A DNA stretch of 46,265 nt from NCBI GenBank assembly GCA_005881895.1, contig VBCG01000060.1, forward strand, positions 1 through 46,265, in the 5' to 3' direction. The stretch is from Betaproteobacteria bacterium. Lineage in GTDB: Bacteria; Pseudomonadota; Gammaproteobacteria; Burkholderiales; Casimicrobiaceae. Below the pieces are notes generated by a model, which was not told the DNA's origin, searched no databases, and saw nothing but the letters and a program-made list of their open reading frames with translations. The position numbers and the translations under genes were made by a program. Numbering within the stretch: position 1 is the stretch's first letter; each line of letters starts with the position of its first letter. Of this stretch, positions 32,370-39,198 are shown piece by piece.

Positions 32370-33275
32370 ATGATGAGCAATGCCGTCACGGGCAACGAGC
32401 ACTGGGCGCACAAAGGCGCCGTGCGCCTGTTCCTGTGGGAGAAATATGTCGGGACGCCCGATGGCAAGCCTGCGGCGCTTTTCGTGCATGGCTCCTCGAT
32501 GGCATCGCAGCCGACCTTCGACCTCACTGTGCCCGACCGCCCCGATTCATCGGTCATGGACTGGTTCGCGCGGCGCGGCTTCGTCTGTTGGTGCGTCGAC
32601 ATGGAGGGCTACGGTCGCTCGGACAAGTCGCGTGACATCTATTGCGACATCGCCAACGGTGCCGACGATCTCGCCGCCGCGACCGATTACATCGCGAAAA
32701 CGCGTGGCGTCAAAAACCTTCTGACGTACGGGATCTCGTCGGGTGCGCTTCGGGCGGCGTTGTTCGCGCAACGACATCCCGATCGTGTCGCGCGACTGGC
32801 GCTCGACGCATTCGTCTGGACGGGCGAAGGCGCCCCCACGCTCGCTGAGCGGCGCAAGAAGCTGCCGCAGTTCCTCGCGGCGAAGCGCCGGCCAATCGAC
32901 CGTGCGTTCGTCTATTCGATCTTCGAACGCGACCATCCGGAGTGCGCCGAAAGGCGCGTGGTCGATGCCTTTGCCGACGCGATTCTTGCGCTCGATTCCT
33001 CGATGCCCAACGGCACGTATATCGACATGTGCTCGAAGCTGCCGATCGTCGATCCGCAACGGATTAAGATGCCGACACTGTTGATGCGAGGGCAGTACGA
33101 CGGCATCGCGGCATTCGATGATCTGATCGAGTTCTTCAAACGGCTGCCGAGCAGCGACAAGCAGATCACAGTGATGGCGGGCATTTCGCATGCCAGCTTT
33201 CAGCAGAAAAACTATTTGATGGTGTACGACATCCTGCACGGCTGGTTCGCTCGCCCGGCACCGGTCTATCGCTGA
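32370..33275 (+). CDS. alpha/beta hydrolase
   Basis: A 301-residue cytosolic hydrolase. The oxyanion strand is AALFVHGSSMASQ, followed by CVDMEGYGRSDKS. The nucleophile elbow is TYGISSGALRAALFA with Ser in G-I-S-S-G. The acid is probably the Asp in LMRGQYDGIA, and the His is in AGISHASFQ. A cap domain lies between residues about 155 and 215. Starts at 32370, 32373 or TTG 32349 are possible, with none clearly favoured. It lies downstream of the receptor/PrpD cluster after a hairpin, and could process the same class of substrate (lactone or ester). The substrate is unknown. Confidence 0.87.
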   Translation: MMSNAVTGNEHWAHKGAVRLFLWEKYVGTPDGKPAALFVHGSSMASQPTFDLTVPDRPDSSVMDWFARRGFVCWCVDMEGYGRSDKSRDIYCDIANGADDLAAATDYIAKTRGVKNLLTYGISSGALRAALFAQRHPDRVARLALDAFVWTGEGAPTLAERRKKLPQFLAAKRRPIDRAFVYSIFERDHPECAERRVVDAFADAILALDSSMPNGTYIDMCSKLPIVDPQRIKMPTLLMRGQYDGIAAFDDLIEFFKRLPSSDKQITVMAGISHASFQQKNYLMVYDILHGWFARPAPVYR

Positions 33276-33397
33276 CGTATTGACCACGTCGCAGGCGGCG
33301 GCTCCCGATCTCGCCAGTCGAAACGTCCGCGCGTATGATGCTGCGGTCCGAGTGGCTGCCGCCACGTTTCGGACGCCCTATTCTCGAGGAGACGATC

Positions 33398-33625
33398 ATG
33401 GCAAGAAAGCCGCGCGCCGCTGACGGTGTGTACCGAGTGATCGACGTGATAGGCACCAGCACGCAATCGTGGGAGGACGCCGCGTCCAACGCCGTGGCGA
33501 CGGCGAGCAAATCGCTGCGCGATCTGCGTATCGCTGAAGTGTCGAAGCTCGACGTGAAAATCGAGGACGGCAAGGTCGTTGCCTATCGATGCCGCGTCCA
33601 GTTGTCGTTTAAATACGAACCCTAG
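33398..33625 (+). CDS. dodecin-family protein lacking the flavin-stacking Trp
   Basis: A 75-residue protein with the dodecin pattern beta-alpha-beta-beta: VYRVIDVIGTSTQSWEDAAS, then ATASKSLRDLRIAEV, then DVKIEDGKVVAYRCRVQLSFKYE. Dodecins form hollow 12-mers that store flavins. The Trp that stacks on flavin in characterised dodecins (in LRWFEV) is Ile here (LRIAEV). This matches a common Trp-less dodecin-like subgroup. Flavin binding is therefore doubtful, and another ligand or a structural role is possible. GAGGAG six bases before the ATG fixes the start. Confidence 0.88.
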   Translation: MARKPRAADGVYRVIDVIGTSTQSWEDAASNAVATASKSLRDLRIAEVSKLDVKIEDGKVVAYRCRVQLSFKYEP

Positions 33626-33703
33626 CCTGCGGTTGCAGACGGCTTGCCGCGCTCGCGGCGGCTGTGTCGCGCGCCTACGTCGACAAAAAAGCACGGAGGA
33701 CGC

Positions 33704-34873
33704 ATGAAATCGTGGCTGATCGGAATACTCGCCGCCGGCAGCATCGCCACAGGCGCGCTCGCGGCCGACATCATCGTATCGGCGCAGGACGGCAAGTTCG
33801 TCCGCGTCGACGGACGCGCGACATTTCCCGAACCGGCACCGCCGGACAGTCTCGTCGTTATCGACGCGTCGCAATTTCCGCCCAAGCTAAAGGGCACCGT
33901 CGAAGGGATGGAGCACACCGTGCAGGGCCCGCCCCAGGCGGTCGCCGTAACGCCGGATGGCAAGCTCGCGATCGTCGCGGCGCCGTCACGTTATGACTAC
34001 GCCGCGAAGAAAGAGGTGCTCGACAATTTCCTGCAGGTCGTCGACATCGAAGCGTCGCCGCCGAAAATCATCGCCAAGGTCGACGTCGGCGCGCATCCTA
34101 ACGGATTGGCGATCAATCGTGACGGCACGCTGTTGTTGGCCGCCGCACATGATGGCGCCGTGAAGGTGATCGCGATCGAGGGCAAAACTCTGCGGATGCT
34201 CGGCGACGTCAAGGTGGGCGAAAAGCGACTCTCCGGCATCTCGTTCACGCACGACGGCAAAGCGGCCATCGTTGCGCAGCGCGACGAAAATGGCGCCGCG
34301 GTGCTCACCGTCGACGGAACGACCATCAAGCTTACGAACGAAAAAATCTCGACGGGCGTCACGCCTTACGCCGTCGATGTGTCGAGCGACGGCAAATGGG
34401 CGGTCATCGGCAACACCGGCGTGCAGGGAATGGCCGGTCTCGCCGGGCGTACCGCAGGTGATGCCGACATCGTTACGCTCGTCGACGTTTCGCAGCGTCC
34501 GTTTCGCGCCGTGCAGCAGATTTCAGTGCCCAACTCGCCCGAAGGTGTCGCGATTTCGCCGGACGGGCGTTATGTCGTGGTCTCGTCAATGGCCGGCTCC
34601 AACCTGACGCCCGATAATCCGGGCCGCAACAAGCTGGGCAGCGTGACGCTGTTCGAGATCCGCGACAGCGCGGCGGTCAAAGTCAACGACGTCCAAGGCG
34701 GCGAAGCGGCCCAAGGCGTCGTGTTTACGCAGGACAGCCGTTACGTGCTGCTGCAAATGGACGTCGAAAGGGCGATTGCGGTTTATGCGGTGCGCGACGG
34801 CAAGCTGGTCGATACGGGCGAGCGCATCAAGCTCGCGGCTGGACCGGTCTCGCTCCGCTCGATGCCCCGCTGA
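33704..34873 (+). CDS. exported beta-propeller (YncE/lactonase-like) protein
   Basis: A 389-residue protein with a signal peptide (MKSWLIGILAAGSIATGALA). At least six repeats of the propeller pattern follow, each with a phrase like VAVTPDGKLAIVAA, LAINRDGTLLLAAA, ISFTHDGKAAIVAQ, VDVSSDGKWAVIGN, VAISPDGRYVVVSS or VVFTQDSRYVLLQ. The fold is that of seven-bladed 6-phosphogluconolactonase/YncE proteins in the periplasm. No catalytic residues can be assigned. GGAGGA seven bases before the ATG supports the start. Its last 47 bases overlap a possible small minus-strand gene. Confidence 0.87.
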   Translation: MKSWLIGILAAGSIATGALAADIIVSAQDGKFVRVDGRATFPEPAPPDSLVVIDASQFPPKLKGTVEGMEHTVQGPPQAVAVTPDGKLAIVAAPSRYDYAAKKEVLDNFLQVVDIEASPPKIIAKVDVGAHPNGLAINRDGTLLLAAAHDGAVKVIAIEGKTLRMLGDVKVGEKRLSGISFTHDGKAAIVAQRDENGAAVLTVDGTTIKLTNEKISTGVTPYAVDVSSDGKWAVIGNTGVQGMAGLAGRTAGDADIVTLVDVSQRPFRAVQQISVPNSPEGVAISPDGRYVVVSSMAGSNLTPDNPGRNKLGSVTLFEIRDSAAVKVNDVQGGEAAQGVVFTQDSRYVLLQMDVERAIAVYAVRDGKLVDTGERIKLAAGPVSLRSMPR

Positions 34874-35033
34874 CGAAGCGAGACGTGAGCGTCGTCAACC
34901 GTTGCCACCACGATTGCAACAGCGCATACGTATACTCTCGCCGCATCGCGCGCGCTTCCCGCTCGATCATGAAATGGTCGTACGCCGTCCAGAATCTGCG
35001 ATCCGGCGCATCGTCGTCCAATCTCAATGCCAT
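34827..35033 (-). CDS. small charged protein of unknown function
   Basis: A 68-residue frame: MALRLDDDAPDRRFWTAYDH, then FMIEREARAMRREYTYALL, then QSWWQRL and a Ser/Arg/Ala tail. The middle is a strongly amphipathic helix with several aromatic residues, and the codon choice is like that of neighbouring genes. GAGGTGAAGGCC precedes the ATG with good spacing. The 3' end overlaps the convergent beta-propeller gene by 47 bases. The frame on the opposite strand over 34885-35178 looks like a shadow. No family was recognised. Confidence 0.5.
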   Translation of the reverse strand: MALRLDDDAPDRRFWTAYDHFMIEREARAMRREYTYALLQSWWQRLTTLTSRFVSGASSGARPVQPRA

Positions 35034-35183
35034 GGCCTTCACCTCGATAACGATGTACTCATGCGGGCGTGATTCGCCCGTACGAGAACGTTATCGAAGC
35101 CCGACGGGTGAATCCAATCGTATCGCTGGATCGCGGCGATCGACGCCCGCGATCAAAAGGTCGTCATCGACCGTCTAAGCGCG

Positions 35184-35408
35184 ATGTCATCGAATCCTCA
35201 ACCCGACGACGGACAGGCCGAACTCAATCGACTTGTCGGCGAGCTCGAAAAGGCCGAAGCCTACGAGGTCCGGCTGCGGCAATTTTTCATCGACATCAAG
35301 GCCGAGCTTGCGGCCGGACATACGGCCAACGCGATGTCAATGTTGAACGAAGCGCTACGCTTTATCGATGACGCTACCGACGTCGTTGCTCCGCATCAGG
35401 AGCCCTGA
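35184..35408 (+). CDS. small helical protein of unknown function
   Basis: A 74-residue acidic protein: SSNPQPDDGQAELNRLVGEL, then EKAEAYEVRLRQFFIDIKAEL, then AAGHTANAMSMLNEALRFIDD. It predicts as two or three helices, and the final part resembles a single TPR-like hairpin. There is no signal peptide, Cys or metal motif. The ribosome site is weak. It lies in the same direction as the exported YXWGXW-type gene downstream, separated by a palindrome. Coding status rests on composition. Confidence 0.5.
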   Translation: MSSNPQPDDGQAELNRLVGELEKAEAYEVRLRQFFIDIKAELAAGHTANAMSMLNEALRFIDDATDVVAPHQEP

Positions 35409-35419
35409 AGTAGCCGCCT

Positions 35420-35452
35420 TACAGTGTCGGTGAATCTCCGACAGCCACTGTA
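35420..35452. promoter_or_regulatory. nested palindrome upstream of the YXWGXW-type gene
   Basis: TGTCGGTGAATCTCCGACA (35425-35443) is an imperfect palindrome with 6-bp arms TGTCGG/CCGACA. It is enclosed by a further dyad TACAGTG/CACTGTA (35420-35426 and 35446-35452). A close relative stands at 39045-39063, upstream of another exported protein, which suggests a shared regulator site. As RNA it could also fold as a terminator after the 74-residue gene, but there is no T-run. Confidence 0.5.
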
Positions 35453-35580
35453 GGCGCAACGCTGATTTCGACCCCGCGAGAGCCCCCGCGGGAACCCTGT
35501 CTCGATCCAAACAGTCCCTCTAAGGTCGCTTCTGCGAGGAATATGTGTATCTTGCGTCGCGGACGTCGAAAGGAGGTTCC

Positions 35581-35892
35581 ATGAAAAGATTTCGCGAGAT
35601 GTTGATCGTGTCCGCGCTCGCCGCCGCGGCACTCGCCGCACCGGGCGTTGCGCAGGCACGAGTCGACGTGTCGGTCAACATCGGGCCGCCGGCGCCGATT
35701 TACGAGCCGGTTCCTCCGCCTCGGCCGGGCTGGGTTTGGGCGCCAGGCTACTGGGACTGGAACGGACATCGGCATGCTTGGCACCACGGCTACTGGCAAC
35801 GCGAGCGTGCTGGTTATCGATGGGAACCGCACCATTGGGCACATCATGGCGATCGCTGGGTGCTTGAGCGTGGCCGCTGGAACCGCGGCTAG
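35581..35892 (+). CDS. exported YXWGXW-repeat-like protein
   Basis: A 103-residue protein with a signal peptide (MLIVSALAAAALAAPGVAQA). The short mature part is rich in Trp, His, Tyr and Arg. After PAPIYEPVPPPRPGWVWAPG come repeated units of the type YWDWNGHRHAW, YWQRERAGYRW and HHWAHHGDRW. The spacing of aromatic residues resembles the YXWGXW lipoprotein-type repeat found in small envelope proteins of proteobacteria. AAGGAGG six bases before the ATG fixes the start. It may bind metal or sugar through His and Trp, but nothing is known. A TGTCGG palindrome stands about 140 bases upstream. Confidence 0.82.
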   Translation: MKRFREMLIVSALAAAALAAPGVAQARVDVSVNIGPPAPIYEPVPPPRPGWVWAPGYWDWNGHRHAWHHGYWQRERAGYRWEPHHWAHHGDRWVLERGRWNRG

Positions 35893-36007
35893 CCAGCAGT
35901 ACGAAATGCAACACCAATGGACGGAGGGCCGGATTCACGGTCCTCCGTTTTCTTTGCTCTCGTCGGGCGCACGGGTGACGCGGGCGCCGACGCGCGAACG
36001 CGCTGCT

Positions 36008-36502
36008 TCAGCGGCTACGCCGGGCGCGCGTGCGCGCAGCTTTGCGTGCAGCGGCCTTGCGCGCCATCGGTCCCTTGGTCTTGACCGCCTTGCGGCCGGC
36101 CGCAGACCGTGCCGCTGCGCCGCGCTTCTTCGCAGCGGATTTCGTTTGCGCCGACAATGCCGAATGCGATGCGGCGCCGCGACCTTCCCGTTTCAGAACG
36201 GCAACGCGGGCGCGCGACCGTTTCGGCGAGGGCTTGGCGCCGGTCTTGCCCTTGGCCAAGTCGCGAGCAGCTTTCTTGCGGGTTTCGGCGCTTTGTCCTT
36301 TGCTCGGAGCCGGCAGATCGACGCCGGAGCGGCGCGCCTTGGACAAACCGATCGCAATCGCCTGTTTCGGATTGCGTGCGCCATGCTTACCCTCACGCAC
36401 ATGATGCATTTCCTCCCGTACGAATTCTCCGGCTTGCGTCGTGGGCGCTTTGCCTTCGCGCTTATCCTCTTGTGCAGCTTCCAATGTCTTTTTCTCCGGC
36501 AT
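36008..36502 (-). CDS. DUF6496 protein with a histone-like basic tail
   Basis: A 164-residue protein. The N-terminal half holds EFVREEMHHVREGKHGARNP, then KQAIAIGLSKARRSGVDLP, the DUF6496 pattern. The C-terminal 70 residues are almost entirely Ala, Lys and Arg with a few Gly and Ser (KTKGPMARKAAARKAARTRARRSR is split here as KTKGPMARKAAAR and KAARTRARRSR). This resembles histone H1 tails and AlgP-like bacterial proteins and should bind DNA or RNA. GAGGAG seven bases before the ATG fixes the start and excludes a longer frame from 36640. The long plus-strand frames over it are composition artefacts. Confidence 0.85.
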   Translation of the reverse strand: MPEKKTLEAAQEDKREGKAPTTQAGEFVREEMHHVREGKHGARNPKQAIAIGLSKARRSGVDLPAPSKGQSAETRKKAARDLAKGKTGAKPSPKRSRARVAVLKREGRGAASHSALSAQTKSAAKKRGAAARSAAGRKAVKTKGPMARKAAARKAARTRARRSR

Positions 36503-36709
36503 GCTGATCTCCTCGAAGAGAATGACCCTTCGCTGCATCGCAAGATGCATGCCGACAAGAGATCGCCGCGCGCACGGGACCGACGAAGCGAAATCACCGC
36601 GCGACTCTCGCGATCCGCTGTAAGGTCTGCAATGCGACAACGCAATTTATGCAACCAATCGAGCGGAACGCGCATGCGTCGTCCGTTTGCCGTGGCAGCG
36701 TGACGAGCG

Positions 36710-37612
36710 ATGGCCACCGCGCCCGCGATTCGGCCGTCGTCGCTCATCGTCGCGCATCCATTGCGGTTCATCGGCGTGGTCTTGAGCCGCTTTCGTGCGA
36801 ATCAGGGACTGTTGCTGGCGGGCGCGGTCGCGTACTACACGCTGCTGTCGCTGATCCCGCTGTTGATCCTGCTGCTGATCGCGTTGTCGCGCGTGATCGA
36901 TGAGGCCCGCGTGCTGGCGACGCTCGCGGAGTATCTCGAGTTCGTCATCCCCGGCCAGTCGGCCGCGATCGTCGACGAGCTGCTCGGCTTTCTCGCCCAC
37001 CGCGAGACGATCGGCGCCGTGCTGCTGATATCGATGCTCCTGTTCAGCGCGCTGGCGTTCACCGTGCTCGAGAATGCGATGTCGGTGATTTTCTTTCACC
37101 GCGTGTCGATCCGGCGCCGGCGCTTCATCGTCTCCGCGCTGCTGCCCTATGTCTTTATCGTTTTCCTCGGGGTCGGCCTGCTCGTCGTGACCGTTGTATC
37201 GGGCAAGCTGGCTGCGCTGGCGACACACAACGTCACGTTGTTCGGCGTTCCCCGTTCACTGGAGGATCTGTCGAGCTATTTGCTGTACCTGGTGGGCGTC
37301 GCCGGCGAAATTCTTGTGCTGACGGCGATCTACGTCGTGATGCCGGTCGGCCGGCTGTCCATTCGCCATGCATTGATTGGTGGCGTGACCGCCGGACTGT
37401 TGTGGGAAATCACCCGGCATGCGCTGGTCTGGTATTACGGCACGATCTCACAAATTCAGGTCGTGTACGGGTCACTGACCACCGCCATTGCCGTCCTGTT
37501 GAGCGTCGAAATCGCGGCGATCGTGCTGCTGTTGGGCGCACAGGTCATCGCCGAATACGAGCGACTCGGCCGTGAACCTCGCGACTGGGGAACGCCGGCG
37601 CTTCGCACTTAA
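36710..37612 (+). CDS. YihY/BrkB-family membrane protein
   Basis: A 300-residue integral membrane protein with about six hydrophobic segments: LLLAGAVAYYTLLSLIPLLILLLIAL, ETIGAVLLISMLLFSALAFTVL, LLPYVFIVFLGVGLLVVTVV, LLYLVGVAGEILVLTAIYVVMP and two more. Family motifs include AVAYYTLLSLIPL near the N-terminus and the VYGSLTTAIAVLLSVEIAAIVLLLGA block. The family was once called ribonuclease BN by error, and its members are now regarded as transporters or envelope proteins of unknown function. The ribosome site is weak (GACGAG). Upstream, 36503-36709 shows nothing clear. Confidence 0.9.
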   Translation: MATAPAIRPSSLIVAHPLRFIGVVLSRFRANQGLLLAGAVAYYTLLSLIPLLILLLIALSRVIDEARVLATLAEYLEFVIPGQSAAIVDELLGFLAHRETIGAVLLISMLLFSALAFTVLENAMSVIFFHRVSIRRRRFIVSALLPYVFIVFLGVGLLVVTVVSGKLAALATHNVTLFGVPRSLEDLSSYLLYLVGVAGEILVLTAIYVVMPVGRLSIRHALIGGVTAGLLWEITRHALVWYYGTISQIQVVYGSLTTAIAVLLSVEIAAIVLLLGAQVIAEYERLGREPRDWGTPALRT

Positions 37613-37717
37613 AGTTTTGTCCAGTCTGCTGTTATCGGCGCAGGAATAGTCCTCGACGCCCACTGTATGTATCTGCGTAGCGCACCCGTCGGCCCACCAC
37701 TAACAAAGGAGGAATGC

Positions 37718-38236
37718 ATGCAACGCCTTTTCTTGTCTTCAGCTGTATGCGCTTTTGCGGCGGCTGTCGCGCTGGCGACTCCTGCCGCGGCGGAAACGGT
37801 CACGGTGCAGCTTCGCGGCTTCGAGGAAGTGCCCGTGAACGTGAGCCCGGCGACGGGGTCGCTGCGGCTCTTCATCAACGATCGCGCGGGCACGATCGAT
37901 TACGAGCTGACTTACGACAATCTGGTGGGAACGGTGACGCAGTCCCATATCCATGTCGGGCAGATGAGCGTCAATGGAGGTATCACGCTCTGGCTGTGCG
38001 GAACATCGTTCAGCGCCACGACGCCCGGTCCAGCCGGCACGCCAACGTGCCCCGCAGGGCGTAGCGGCACCGTCACTGGAACGCTCACGGCCGCCAATGT
38101 CCAGCCGATCACTGCGCAACTCGTCACGGCGGGCGACCTCGACGACGTGATCCGCGCCATTCGCTCGGGCGTGGCGTACGGTAACGTGCACAGCACGGTC
38201 GAGCTGGGCGGCGAGATCCGCGCCCAACTTCACTGA
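37718..38236 (+). CDS. exported CHRD-domain protein
   Basis: A 172-residue protein: a signal peptide (MQRLFLSSAVCAFAAAVALATPAAA) followed by one CHRD domain. Domain features are VQLRGFEEVPVNVSPATGS, LRLFINDRAGTIDYELTYDN, SHIHVGQMSVNGGITLWLCG, and the C-terminal YGNVHSTVELGGEIRAQL. Two Cys (LWLCG and TPTCPAG) probably pair. CHRD is found in chordin and in many bacterial exported proteins, and its bacterial role is unknown. AAAGGAGG before the ATG gives a very strong ribosome site. A strong terminator follows. Confidence 0.9.
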   Translation: MQRLFLSSAVCAFAAAVALATPAAAETVTVQLRGFEEVPVNVSPATGSLRLFINDRAGTIDYELTYDNLVGTVTQSHIHVGQMSVNGGITLWLCGTSFSATTPGPAGTPTCPAGRSGTVTGTLTAANVQPITAQLVTAGDLDDVIRAIRSGVAYGNVHSTVELGGEIRAQLH

Positions 38237-38254
38237 CCGGTGTTGTCGGCAGGT

Positions 38255-38284
38255 AAACGGGGTCCGAGCGGCCCCGTTTTTTTT
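38255..38284 (+). terminator. Rho-independent terminator after the CHRD gene
   Basis: AAACGGGG and CCCCGTTT pair around a nine-base loop and are followed by a run of eight T residues counting the stem end. It lies 18 bases past the stop codon. This is the clearest intrinsic terminator in the window. Confidence 0.88.
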
Positions 38285-38722
38285 CCTAGCGGGGCGAGCC
38301 GCTGCGCTCAGGGCTTCGGGTGGCGCAAACCGTGTCGGCGAGCGGGTACCCCGCGCGGCTTCGTCGTCGACCCAACGACTCCTCGCCGCGCGACCCGCTT
38401 TTCGCCGACTGCGCCACGGGCGCCTCTCGCGCAGTGGCTCACCCCGCTTCGCTGCGCTGGCGATGATCCGAGGCATGCAACGCGTTGCGTCGGGGCGCTA
38501 CGCATCGGCACCAGCGTTTCCGAGGCAGCGGGCAGGGCGCGGCGAGCGGGAGTGGACGCGACTTGCGTAGCGGGTGGCGCGGCCGTGTCCGCGGCGTTCG
38601 GTCGACGCTCTCGGCCGCTCGCGCGCATCCTCCCATTGGTCGGATGCGCCCCGCAGGAAGACGTTTGCAGACATCCGAGCGTAGAGACGTGCCCTGCCCG
38701 CTGCCTTTTTCTAAGATGGCTC
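38285..38722. other. G+C-rich stretch without a convincing gene
   Basis: About 440 bases between the CHRD terminator and the metallothionein-like gene. Long open frames exist on both strands, but they consist largely of Arg, Ala, Pro and Gly, lack ribosome sites and match no family I know. The minus-strand frame contains SHCARGARGAVGEKRVARRG. I recall such phrases from small hypothetical proteins scattered in betaproteobacterial genomes, which would point to a non-coding repeat read as protein. GTGGCGCA/TGCGCCAC-type dyads occur inside. It is best treated as a probable intergenic repeat. Confidence 0.4.
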
Positions 38723-38723
38723 T

Positions 38724-38978
38724 TTATGCCGGCGCGGACGCGGCGTCAGCGCGATCGCGCAGGCCGCTGACGCCGGATTTCTTGGCGCAATGCGCACAAC
38801 AGTAGAACGCGCCTTCGGATTCGACGCCGTGACCAATGATTGCGCAATCGCAATGCGCGCAACGCGGTGCGAGCGTCGCGATCGCGCATTCGAAGCTGTC
38901 GAACGTGTGGCTTTGCTCGTCCATCGTCACGGTGAAGCTCTTGTCGTATTCGTTGCCGCAGTGTTCGCAACGTGCCAT
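38724..38978 (-). CDS. prokaryotic metallothionein-like Cys-rich protein
   Basis: An 84-residue protein. MARCEHCGNEYDKSFTV is followed by HTFDSFECAIATLAPRCAHCD and by EGAFYCCAHCAKKSGVSGLR. Nine Cys (CxxC, a single C, CxxCxC and CCxxC) and several His form what look like two metal sites. The layout matches small proteins labelled prokaryotic metallothionein or zinc-ribbon-like. It probably binds Zn2+ in the cytoplasm, since there is no signal peptide. AAGGAG before the ATG fixes the start and excludes a longer frame from 39092. Confidence 0.82.
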   Translation of the reverse strand: MARCEHCGNEYDKSFTVTMDEQSHTFDSFECAIATLAPRCAHCDCAIIGHGVESEGAFYCCAHCAKKSGVSGLRDRADAASAPA

Positions 38979-39044
38979 GAGCGCTCTCCTTGTCTCACGC
39001 GTGAGCCAACACTCGTCACAATAGTCGCTCGGTCCGATGCACGG

Positions 39045-39063
39045 CGTCGGTGATTGTCCGATA
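39045..39063. promoter_or_regulatory. TCGGTGA-type palindrome upstream of the TIGR03118 gene
   Basis: CGTCGGTGATTGTCCGATA differs at only a few positions from TGTCGGTGAATCTCCGACA at 35425-35443. It lies about 135 bases before the start of the TIGR03118 gene. A further half-site CTCCGACA stands at 39079-39086. The repetition suggests a regulator binding site. Confidence 0.45.
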
Positions 39064-39142
39064 CCGATGCTCGTGTTTCTCCGACAAAACATCTATTCGA
39101 TCGCGACGCCGAAATAAACGCGCTGCAAAACATGTTTACTGG

Positions 39143-39175
39143 GTCGGAGACCGCCTCACCCGTCCAGGCTCCGAC
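39143..39175. promoter_or_regulatory. GTCGGAG/CTCCGAC dyad in the TIGR03118 leader
   Basis: GTCGGAG (39143-39149) and CTCCGAC (39169-39175) form a perfect 7-bp inverted repeat with a 19-base centre, ending 23 bases before the start codon. The half-site is the same as in the two palindromes above. It may be an operator overlapping the promoter, or a leader hairpin near the ribosome site. Confidence 0.45.
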
Positions 39176-39198
39176 AAGCCCGTAATCAGGAGAACATC

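Noticed and set aside
34885-35178. Plus-strand open frame of 97 codons after the beta-propeller gene
   Set aside because: Ser/Arg-rich composition typical of a shadow frame. The minus-strand 68-residue frame has better composition and a ribosome site.
35648-36703. Plus-strand open frame of 351 codons
   Set aside because: Runs out of frame through the YXWGXW-type gene and antisense through the DUF6496 gene. It is a high-G+C artefact.
38240-38770. Plus-strand open frame of 176 codons
   Set aside because: Arg/Pro/Ala-rich, spans a strong terminator, and overlaps the metallothionein-like gene, so it is probably a shadow frame.
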